Of a DNA stretch of 64,000 bases, positions 33,360-41,600 are shown in pieces. The translations under genes were made by a program, and so were the position numbers. The notes below the pieces were generated by a model. It had not been told where the DNA came from. It ran no database searches and was given only the letters and a program-made list of their open reading frames with translations. Position 1 is the stretch's first letter; every line of letters begins with the position of its first letter. Source of the DNA: Stenotrophomonas lactitubi (lineage in GTDB: Bacteria > Pseudomonadota > Gammaproteobacteria > Xanthomonadales > Xanthomonadaceae); NCBI RefSeq assembly GCF_002803515.1, contig NZ_PHQX01000001.1, positions 2,046,001 to 2,110,000 on the forward strand, read 5' to 3'.

Positions 33360-34240
33360 AACACGTGCTGAGTGTTCTTGGCCGCTGGAGCGCAACGCTC
33401 TGCCTGTTCGCCGTCGCCGTCATCGCGGCCCTGTCCCTCTGGAACCGATACGAAACGCAGCCCTGGACGCGCGATGGCCGGGTACGCGCGGATGTGATCC
33501 GCGTGGCATCGGACATGGGCGGACTGGTGACCCAGGTGCTGGTGCAGGACAACCAGCGGGTGAAAGCCGGGCAGCTGCTGCTGGTGCTGGACCAACCGCG
33601 CTACGCGGCCGCGCTGGAGAAGGCGGATGCCGCAGTGAGCAGCGCGCAGGCCACGCTCACCCTCGCCCGCCGTGAATCGAAACGGGATCTGGCGCTGGGC
33701 AACCTGGTCGCCTCGGAGACACGCGAGCGCAATGCGGCCAAGGTCGATACTGAAGTGGCCGGTCTGGCCCAGGCCCATGCGGAGCGGCGGGTGGCACTGT
33801 TGAACGTGCAGCGCACCGAAGTACGCGCCAGCGCTGATGGCACCATCACCAATCTTGATCTGCATCCGGGCGACTTCCTGCAACCGGGCGCCCAGGCCCT
33901 GGCCCTGATCGACAGCAGCAGCCTGAGGGTCGAGGGCTATTTCGAGGAAACCAAGCTCAACTGCATCAGCGAAGGCGATGCCGCGGTCGCGCGCCTGATG
34001 GGCGATGGCCGCAACGTGCATGGGCATGTGGAGAGCATCGCCGCCGGTATCGCCGACGACCAGCGCGCGAGCACCCACAACCTGCTGCCGTCGGTCGCGT
34101 CGACCTATACCTGGGTGCGGCTGGCGCAGCGGATACCGGTCCGCATCCGCCTGGATGACGTTGCGCCGGACACCCGCCTGATCGTGGGCAGAACCGCCAG
34201 CGTGACCATCACCCCGCGTGCGCCGGGGGCCTGCAAGTGA
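33356..34240 (+). CDS. HlyD/AaeA-type periplasmic adaptor
   Basis: A 294-residue membrane fusion protein linking the FUSC pump to the outer-membrane channel. It has an N-terminal anchor (about residues 5-28), a barrel-sandwich half-motif (GLVTQVLVQDNQRVKAGQLLLVLD), a short helical hairpin, the second half-motif (VRASADGTITNLDLHPGDFL) and a beta-barrel domain. The start overlaps the DUF1656 stop (ATGA), and its stop overlaps the next start. Confidence 0.9.
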   Translation: MKHVLSVLGRWSATLCLFAVAVIAALSLWNRYETQPWTRDGRVRADVIRVASDMGGLVTQVLVQDNQRVKAGQLLLVLDQPRYAAALEKADAAVSSAQATLTLARRESKRDLALGNLVASETRERNAAKVDTEVAGLAQAHAERRVALLNVQRTEVRASADGTITNLDLHPGDFLQPGAQALALIDSSSLRVEGYFEETKLNCISEGDAAVARLMGDGRNVHGHVESIAAGIADDQRASTHNLLPSVASTYTWVRLAQRIPVRIRLDDVAPDTRLIVGRTASVTITPRAPGACK

Positions 34241-35685
34241 TCGGCACCGCATCACGCGCGGGCGTGCTCGCCTGTGCGCTGTCGCTGGCCGGCTGCGTGT
34301 CCGGCCCTGACTACACACTTCCCGCCAGCGCGGTCGCCGCCGCCCCGGCTGCCCGCCGCGCATTCGTATCGGGGCCCGAGGCGGCCTACACACAGGCCGA
34401 GCCGCCGGACCGCTGGTGGCAGCTGTACGACGATCCACGGCTAGATGCCTACGTCAGCGAAGCGCTGCGGGCCAACACCGATCTACGCGCGGCCGACGCC
34501 AACCTGCGGCGCGCCACGGCGATGGTGCTGCAGGTCCGGGCCGAGGGCTCGGTAGGCACCGACGCCGACGTATCGGCCACGCTGGCCCGCGCCGGGGGAT
34601 ACACCTCCCCTTCCTCGCCACCGCAGGTGTACGCGCTCGGCATCCACCTGTCCTACCCGCTGGATCTGGCCGGTGGCATCCGCCGCGGCATCGAGGCCGC
34701 CAACGCGGATGCAGAGGCCGTCGCTGCGGCACGTGACCAGGTGCGGGTGGTTGTCGCCGCCGCCGTCACCCGCGCCTATGTCGGCATCTGTTCGACCAAC
34801 CTTACCCTGGCGGCGACGCAGCGGGTGCTCGATACGCAGCGCGCCACGTTGGACGCCACCACCCGCTTGGCGGCCGGCGGACGCGGAACCGAATTTGACG
34901 TGAGCCGGGCGCGCGCGGCGGTCAACCGCAGCGCGGCGGCTGTGCCGCATCTGGTTGCCGAGCGGCAGGCAACCCTGTTCGAACTGGCAGCACTGATGGG
35001 CCGACTACCAGCGGACTACCCGCAGGACGTCGCCAACTGCCAACAACCGCCGCGCCTGCAGCAGCTGATTCCTGTCGGCGATGGCAGCCAGCTGATCCAG
35101 CGTCGCCCGGATATCCGTGCGGCGGAGCGCAGCTTGGCGGCCGCCACTGCGATGATCGGCGTGGAAACGGCGGCGCTGTATCCACAAGTGAGCATCGGCG
35201 CGTCCGCTGGCATGGCAGGTTCATTCAAGAAGCTGCTGGGCAGCGACAGCATCGGCGCGTCCATCGGACCGCTGCTGTCGTGGCGCTGGCCGAACCGCCG
35301 CGCAACCCACGCACGGATCGACGCTGCCGGGGCCAACGCCGATGCTGCGCTGGCATCGTTCGATGGCGCGGTGCTGGATGCGTTGCGGCAGACCGAAACC
35401 GCGCTGTCGGCGTATGCGCAGGAGATCGATCGCGAGCACAGCCTTGCCCTCGCCCGCGACGACGCGGCACGTGCGAGCGGCCAGGCCGGGCAGCTGTACC
35501 GGTTCGGCAGGATCGGCTTCCTCGATGTGCTGTCTGCCGAGGCCGCGCTGGCCGATGCAGAATCCGCGCTCGCAGCGTCGCGTGCGCAGCGGGTGGACCG
35601 TCAGGTGGATCTGTTCCTGGCGCTGGGCGGAGGTTGGGCCGAGGCAGGCAATCGGACACTCGCCTCGGGTGGTACACAGGACTGA
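34237..35685 (+). CDS. Outer-membrane efflux lipoprotein, NodT/OprM type
   Basis: A 482-residue outer-membrane factor. Its lipoprotein signal LACALSLAGC gives the lipobox LAGC, followed by VSGPDYTLP, the usual mature start (GPDY) of this family. Two repeats of the OEP domain follow, with DRWWQLYDDPRLDAYVSEAL, a LSYPLDLAGGIRRGIEAA segment, and in the second half RRPDIRAAERSLAAATAMIG and LLSWRWPNR. It starts with GTG overlapping the adaptor gene by four bases and completes a tripartite FUSC efflux system. Confidence 0.9.
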   Translation: MIGTASRAGVLACALSLAGCVSGPDYTLPASAVAAAPAARRAFVSGPEAAYTQAEPPDRWWQLYDDPRLDAYVSEALRANTDLRAADANLRRATAMVLQVRAEGSVGTDADVSATLARAGGYTSPSSPPQVYALGIHLSYPLDLAGGIRRGIEAANADAEAVAAARDQVRVVVAAAVTRAYVGICSTNLTLAATQRVLDTQRATLDATTRLAAGGRGTEFDVSRARAAVNRSAAAVPHLVAERQATLFELAALMGRLPADYPQDVANCQQPPRLQQLIPVGDGSQLIQRRPDIRAAERSLAAATAMIGVETAALYPQVSIGASAGMAGSFKKLLGSDSIGASIGPLLSWRWPNRRATHARIDAAGANADAALASFDGAVLDALRQTETALSAYAQEIDREHSLALARDDAARASGQAGQLYRFGRIGFLDVLSAEAALADAESALAASRAQRVDRQVDLFLALGGGWAEAGNRTLASGGTQD

Positions 35686-35795
35686 TGGACCAGCGGTTCA
35701 CGTGCAGCCAAGCATGCCTGCCGGAAACTTCCGCAACACACTTGCATCGAGCGTACCGCGCGGCGACGATGCGGTTCGGTTTAGGGGAACCCTGC

Positions 35796-36092
35796 ATGGA
35801 ATTGCTGACGCTCGACCATTTCGCCCGCCACGTCGATCAGACCTTCTCGGCGGTCATCAACGACGGCGAGGTTCCGTTTGTGCTTGTGGAGGCGCGAGCG
35901 TTGAATCCATCGCAACTGCCACCGGGCGCGGCGCGTGTGCCGTTTTCGCTGTTGTTCCGCAACGGCTCGGCCTTCCTGTTCCCGCAGCAGATCTATCAGA
36001 TGCGCCATGACGACATCGGTGAGGTGGGCATATTCTTGGTGCCGGTAGCGCGTGAGCAGGCCGGATTCCTGTATCAGGCGATCTTCAACTGA
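35796..36092 (+). CDS. DUF6916-like small protein
   Basis: A 98-residue protein: MELLTLDHFARHVDQTF, PFSLLFRNGS and a PQQIYQMRHDDIGEVGIFLVPV end. I read it as the DUF6916 type, which is often encoded beside phage-tail-collar (microcystin-dependent) proteins, as here 0.6 kb away. There is no signal peptide. It starts 110 bases after the efflux operon. The function is unknown, possibly a partner or chaperone for the collar-domain proteins. Confidence 0.65.
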   Translation: MELLTLDHFARHVDQTFSAVINDGEVPFVLVEARALNPSQLPPGAARVPFSLLFRNGSAFLFPQQIYQMRHDDIGEVGIFLVPVAREQAGFLYQAIFN

Positions 36093-36135
36093 GAATGTGA
36101 GCCCGCGGCCAGGCTTGCGGCGGCGTGTCGCCGGC

Positions 36136-36684
36136 TCAGCCCGGTGCCCAACGCAGCAGCAGATGCGAGCCTTGATCGTGGATCAGGGCAAAGCCCGCAC
36201 GCCGGTACAGGCGCTGCGCAGCGACGTTGTCAGCCTGCACGTGCAGGGTCACGCCGCGACCCAGCGCGGCGGCCTCGCCCTGGCTGTGAGCAATCAGGGC
36301 CGCGGCCACACCGTGACCGCGCTCACCGGGAAACAAGCAGATATCGACGATCAGGTGATCCGGCGCACTGCGCTGCAGGTAGTAACGGCCCACCACCACG
36401 CCGTGGCGTTCGATGGCCAGGAAATCAGAGTCGCTGTAGTGCGCCTGGTAGTGCTGGTGCTGCAGTGCGAACTGGCTATCCAGAAACGCGCGCTTGCTCG
36501 CTTCGGGCCAAGGCACTGCCGCCAGTTCCTCCGCGCGGGTGCTGGCGTACAGTTCGCGCAGCCAGCTCAGGTCATCGTCGCACAGCGGCCGCAAAGCGTA
36601 CCCGCGCTCGCCAAGGAGCGCGGGGACGGCCAGGTGGTCGTTGCGGCCCGCCGGAAACGAAGTGAGCTGCGACATCGCTTGCAT
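36136..36684 (-). CDS. GNAT-family N-acetyltransferase
   Basis: A 182-residue acetyl-CoA-dependent acetyltransferase. It starts GYALRPLCDDDLSWLRELYA after a short lead, has the strand/P-loop region DICLFPGERGHGVAAALIAHSQ (the R/Q-x-x-G-x-G/A acetyl-CoA loop as RGHGVA) and ends HVQADNVAAQRLYRRAGFALI, the common N-x-x-A-x-x-L-Y-x-x-x-GF motif. The start is taken as the ATG at 36684; the frame also extends to a TTG, and an ATG at 36675 is possible. It follows the collar-protein genes so closely that it may share their transcript. Confidence 0.82.
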   Translation of the reverse strand: MQAMSQLTSFPAGRNDHLAVPALLGERGYALRPLCDDDLSWLRELYASTRAEELAAVPWPEASKRAFLDSQFALQHQHYQAHYSDSDFLAIERHGVVVGRYYLQRSAPDHLIVDICLFPGERGHGVAAALIAHSQGEAAALGRGVTLHVQADNVAAQRLYRRAGFALIHDQGSHLLLRWAPG

Positions 36685-36688
36685 GTTG

Positions 36689-37222
36689 TCAGCCAAAGCT
36701 GGGGAACACCCCCTCCAACGCGATGCAGAAGTTCGTCGCGAGGTAGGGCTGGCGGTTTTCGTGGGGCTGGCCGCCGCCAGACGGACCGATCATTTTGGGA
36801 CTGAACTGTGCGTTGGCGGTGGCGCTGGGCACGAACGGTGCACCTGAGGTCGGCAGACCCAGGTAGTTGCCCGCGACCGGGGTGCCGGTGCGCTTGGTCT
36901 GGTCAGGCTGGTTGTAGATCGTCAGGGAGTGGCTGTGCGACGGCATCTCCACAGTGTTCAACGTCACCGAATTGCTGCCATAGGCCTCGCCGATGGTGTG
37001 CGGGGTCAGGCCAGGGCCCTGGCCCTGTTCGGTAGCCGCGCGGTTGACGAAGTTGGGCAGCTGGAAATTCGTTCGTCCGTCGCCACCGTACTGGGTGCCC
37101 AGCAGCGAAAACAGCGCAGTGTTCTGCTGGATCGGCAGGGTGACGCCATTGCAGCTTGCCCAGCCACGTGGCGGGAAGTTGAAGCCGAAGATCTGGATTT
37201 CGCCGATGAAAGGTTCGGTCAT
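36689..37222 (-). CDS. Phage tail collar domain (microcystin-dependent-like) protein, copy 3
   Basis: A 177-residue protein, EPFIGEIQIFGFNFPPRGWA, CNG, the collar motif FSLLGTQYGGDGRTNFQLPN, and the end GGGQPHENRQPYLATNFCIA with EGVFPSFG. This is the MdpB-like layout: a tail-collar domain at the N-terminus and a conserved QP-Y-x-x-NF-IA end. No signal peptide. AGGA stands seven bases before the ATG. It is third in a run of three paralogues that lack any other phage genes. Confidence 0.88.
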   Translation of the reverse strand: MTEPFIGEIQIFGFNFPPRGWASCNGVTLPIQQNTALFSLLGTQYGGDGRTNFQLPNFVNRAATEQGQGPGLTPHTIGEAYGSNSVTLNTVEMPSHSHSLTIYNQPDQTKRTGTPVAGNYLGLPTSGAPFVPSATANAQFSPKMIGPSGGGQPHENRQPYLATNFCIALEGVFPSFG

Positions 37223-37259
37223 GGTCGTGTCCTGGAAGCGGGTATGCGCGGGTGACGAC

Positions 37260-37790
37260 TCAGCTCTGCGACGGGAAGATGCCCGCCCACGCGATGCAGA
37301 ACTGCACCGTGAGCGTAGGCATCTGGTTGTCGTGCGGCTGGTTGCCACCCATGCTGACAACTGCATTGGGCGACATGACCGCAGCATTGGCGCCGGTGAT
37401 ATCGGTGACATACATGGTCTCGCCCGACAGCGCCGCCGGCAGCACGGTAGCGCCAACCGCACCGGTGGTTGCCAAGGCCGTGGTGGCCATCAGCGACGGG
37501 GTATGCTGGGGCAACTGCGTCTGCAGCAGGGTGACACTTTCGTTGCCCGCCTTCTGCCCCATCACGTAGGCGCTCAATCCCGGGCCGCGGCCTTGATGGA
37601 TCGGCACGCAGCCGCGCAGGTCGGGCACACCAAAAGTGGTGACGCCGTTACCGCCGTACGTGGTGCCGATCAAGGTGTACAGCACTTCGTACTCGGCAAT
37701 CGATTGAAGCGAACCGTCGCATGCGAACCAGCCGTTGGGCACGCGCGCAAAACCGAACATCCGGATTTCTCCGATGTAAGGGGTGCTCAT
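37260..37790 (-). CDS. Phage tail collar domain (microcystin-dependent-like) protein, copy 2
   Basis: A 176-residue paralogue of its neighbours: TPYIGEIRMFGFARVPNGWFA, the collar motif YTLIGTTYGGNGVTTFGVPDL and the end GGNQPHDNQMPTLTVQFCIA with GIFPSQS. It is the most divergent of the three at the middle of the chain (an Ala/Thr/Gly-rich segment, about residues 100-150). It is spaced 30-40 bases from its neighbours, each with its own start signal. Confidence 0.88.
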   Translation of the reverse strand: MSTPYIGEIRMFGFARVPNGWFACDGSLQSIAEYEVLYTLIGTTYGGNGVTTFGVPDLRGCVPIHQGRGPGLSAYVMGQKAGNESVTLLQTQLPQHTPSLMATTALATTGAVGATVLPAALSGETMYVTDITGANAAVMSPNAVVSMGGNQPHDNQMPTLTVQFCIAWAGIFPSQS

Positions 37791-37820
37791 GGGGAACTCC
37801 TGTAATGGGCTTCGGAAGAA

Positions 37821-38345
37821 TCAGTTGCGCGACGGGAAGATGCCGTTCAGTGCGATCACGAAATTGATCACGGTGTAGGGCTGCAGGTTCGCGTGCGGCT
37901 GGTTGCCACCGCCCGGCCCCACGCCATTCAGCGGAACCAGGGTGCCGTTGGCAGGTCCGAAGATTGCACTGCCGCTGGTGCCATACAGGCCGCCGGTAGG
38001 ATTGCGCGCCGTACCTGCAGTGGTGGTGCCATTGACCACCGGGCTGTGGGCCGGAACCTGAGTGGGCAGCAGGGTAACGCTCTCCACGCCGCCCACTTCC
38101 CCTTGGACGTAAGGCGCAGGATTCCAGCCCCCATCCGCCGAAGGGCCGGCGCCCACCGGGGTACGCGATTGCAGATTGGGCAAGGCGAACGTGGTTCTGC
38201 CGTCACCGCCGTACATGGTCCCCAGCAGAGAAAACAGCGCCTGATTCTGGGCAATGGAAAGCAACTGTCCGTTGCAAACGGCAAATCCCTTGGGCGCGAA
38301 CGCGAACCCCGTGAGCATTATCTGCCCGAGGAATACCTGGGTCAT
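37821..38345 (-). CDS. Phage tail collar domain (microcystin-dependent-like) protein, copy 1
   Basis: A 174-residue protein and the first gene of the run: TQVFLGQIMLTGFAFAPKGFA, CNGQLL, collar motif FSLLGTMYGGDGRTTFALPNL and end GGGNQPHANLQPYTVINFVIA with GIFPSRN. Single genes of this type occur in bacteria without a prophage. Whether they form fibres, lectin-like surface proteins or parts of a tail-derived apparatus is open. Its promoter should lie in the AT-rich stretch upstream (about 38440-38510). Confidence 0.88.
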   Translation of the reverse strand: MTQVFLGQIMLTGFAFAPKGFAVCNGQLLSIAQNQALFSLLGTMYGGDGRTTFALPNLQSRTPVGAGPSADGGWNPAPYVQGEVGGVESVTLLPTQVPAHSPVVNGTTTAGTARNPTGGLYGTSGSAIFGPANGTLVPLNGVGPGGGNQPHANLQPYTVINFVIALNGIFPSRN

Positions 38346-38641
38346 ACCTTTTCCCCCGAAAGGTTGGTGGCACGGACGTCATGTCCGCTGCCGCCGCTAC
38401 TCTCGCTCACACTCCACACGCCGTACAAGCGAAATCTTTGTGCGAATGCAACATTAACCATTCATGAATATATAGGCACTTTCTTTTTCACGCTGAATCC
38501 TGCTTGAATGATTGGCAGCAGTTCGCAAGGGGTGCGGTGCCGGGTCCAGCCCGGTGTCCGCGGACAGGGGTAAGGTCTCGCCGTTCTGGCTCGATGTCCC
38601 TGGGGACGGTCGAGCCCGTGCGGTGCCAACAGGGGCAGAAC
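38346..38641. other. Divergent intergenic region with AT-rich patch
   Basis: About 300 bases between the tail-collar run (minus) and the autotransporter (plus). The stretch at about 38440-38510 is markedly richer in A and T than its surroundings and is the likely site of one or both promoters. I see no clear named operator, no small gene and no REP here. Confidence 0.4.
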
Positions 38642-41600
38642 ATGCATCAGTCATCAGCGCAACGCGTGGAGACGCCGCGTGCGCGTTCGCACGCTTTCTT
38701 TTCATCGTTCTGCTCCTGGTTCATCGTCGCGCTGTTGTGCGCGGGCAGCCTGTGGCCGCAGTTGGCGACGGCAGCCTCATCGACGTTCTGCCCGACGCTG
38801 AGCATGTCGGTGGCCAACAGTGGCTCGCAGACGATCGACATCAACCACTGTCACGGCGGCTTTGGTATCGCCGCAGGCACGGCAGCAACTCCGCACGGCA
38901 GCCGCACGGTAGGTTTGCAGTCGGGTGCCAACCTGCCGCTGACCTACACCCACAACGGCGACAGTGCCTCCACCGATACCTTCGTCATCCAGGACGACTT
39001 CGGCGGTGACATCACTGTCACCGTAACGATCGCTCCGGCGTCGGCCATCACCCTCGTCGCCACCCCCGCGGTCAACCTGACGGTGGGCGTGCCTTTCAGC
39101 ACCAGCCTCAGTGCCAGTGGTGGCACCGGCCCCTATACCTACAGCCTGGACAGCGGCTCCATTCCGCCGGGGCTGAGCCTGAGCGGAAACATCATCAGCG
39201 GTACGCCGACCCAGCGCGGCGCCTACGCCTTCACCATCCGCGCCACCGACAGCGCCTCTGCCAGCGGCGTGCGCAGCTTCAGCGGTTCGGCAGCCAACCC
39301 GACGCTTACCATCGCGCCGTCGTCGCCGTCTGCCGCGCTGAACCTTCCCTACTCTGTCACCTTCACTGCCAGCGGTGGCGTGCCCGGCTACACGTTCGCG
39401 TATGAAAACGGCACCCTGCCACCCGGCCTGAGCCTGAGCGGCGCGACCCTGAGTGGCACGCCCACCACCCAGGGCAGCTACACCTTCGGCATCCGCGTCG
39501 CCGACAGCAGCACCGGCACCGGCAGCTATGCGGAGGTCAAATCCGTGACCCTGCAGGTGGTTGCGCCGCCGACCATCGTGATCAACCCGGCCACCGTTCC
39601 GGGTGCAACCGTCGCTGTGGCCTACAGCCAGACCTTTAGCGCCAGCGGCGGCACTGCGCAGTATGGCTTCGCCATCACCGCAGGCGCCCTGCCCGCAGGG
39701 ATGAGCCTCAACACCAGCACCGGCGCACTGACCGGTACGCCCACCGCGGCCGGCACCTTCAACTTCACCGTGACCGCAACAGACGCCAATAGTTTCACCG
39801 GTTCCAACGCCTACACCCTGGTGGTGGCGCCTCCGGTGATCGTTATAGCTCCGACTACGCTGGCAGGCGGCACAGTCGGCGCAGCCTACAGTCAGAGCTT
39901 CAGCGCCAGCGGCGGCATCGCCTCGTACAGCTATGCGATCACCGCCGGCGCCCTACCGGCGGGGGTGACACTCAATGGCAGCAGCGGCGTCATCAGCGGT
40001 ACACCCAGCGCAGGCGGCACCTTCAACTTCACCGTTACCGCCACCAGCAGCAGCACCGGCGCCGGCGCGCCGCACACCGGCTCGCGTGCCTATTCGACGA
40101 CGTTCCTTCCGGCAACGGTCCTGCTGCCGGCCACCACTCTGGCCAATGGCACCGAGGGCGTGGCGTACAGCGCTGCGCTCAATCCCGCCAGCGGCGGCAC
40201 CTCGTCGTACACCTATGCGATCACTGCGGGCAGTTTGCCGGCGGGCATCGCGCTGAACGCCAGCACGGGAGCCCTGTCGGGCACCCCCACATCAGCGGGC
40301 ATCTCCAATTTCGCGGTAACCGCCACCGACAGCAGCACCGGCAGCGGGCCCTACAGCTCGGCGCCACGTGGCTATTCGCTACAGATCATCAACAGTCCGC
40401 CGGTTGCCAACCCGGTGTCGGCGACCGTGGCCTACAACAGCAGCGCCAATCCGATCACGCTGAACATCACCGGCGGCGTGCCGACCTCGGTGGCCATCGG
40501 CACTGCGGCGGCTCACGGCAGTGCCGTCGCCAGCGGCACCACCGTCACCTACCAGCCCACCGCGGGTTACGCGGGCCCGGACAGCTTTACCTACACCGCA
40601 ACAAACACTGCCGGCACCTCGGCGCCCGCAACGGTCAGCATCACGGTCGGCAATCCGACCATCACCGTGACTGCGGGCGGCCCGATGAGCGCCCAGGTCG
40701 GCGCAAGTTACAGCCAGACGTTCACCTGGAATGGTGGAACCGCACCCTATAGCGGATTCACTGTCACTGGCCTGCCAGCGGGTGTGGGCATCAGCGGCAC
40801 CACCGCCAACAGCGTGACCGTAAGCGGCACGGTGAGCGCGGCGGGCAGCTTCAGCCTCGTCGCCAGTGCAACCGACAGCAGCTCCGGCAACGGTCCGTTC
40901 ACCACCGGCCAGGGCTTCACGCTGACCGTTGGTGCGCCGACCCTGAGCATGACCCCGGCGCCGGGCAACCTGCCGATGAACTACGGCGTGGCCACCACCA
41001 TCAATTTCGCCAGCAGCGGCGGCATCGCGCCGTACAGCTACGCACTGGTCGCCGGCTCGCTGCCGGTGGGGGTCACCCTGACGTCGGCCGGTGTGCTCAG
41101 CGGTACGCCGACCGTCCCTGGCAACTACAACATCGCCGTGCGCACCACCGACTCCAGCACCGGCGCGGGAGCGCCGTTCTCGCTGCAGCAGAACTACACC
41201 ATCGTCGTTGCCACGCCGGCAATCGCCATCGATCCGCCCAGCCTGCCCAACGGCAGCGCAGGGGTGGCCTACAACGCGCAGTTGAGTTCCAGCGGCGGTA
41301 TAGCCCCCTACAGCTACGCGCTGCTCAGTGGTGCGCTGCCGATCGGCATGTCCTTCACCTCCGCTGGCGCACTGGCCGGCATCCCCCGATCGGATGGCAA
41401 CTTCAGCATCACATTGGGTTCCACCGATTCCAACGGCCAGACCGCCAGCCGCGTGTACACCTTCACGATCACTCCGGCGACCGTGGTACTGACACCCGCC
41501 ACCCTGCCCAGCGGCACGGTGGGCACGGCCTATTCGCAGAGCCTGAGCAGCAGCGGTGGCATCGCGCCGTATACCTATGCGATCGCCTCCGGCACCCTGC

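Noticed and set aside
36689..38345. Prophage remnant
   Set aside because: No capsid, portal, terminase or integrase genes lie near; only collar-domain proteins of a type found alone in many bacteria.
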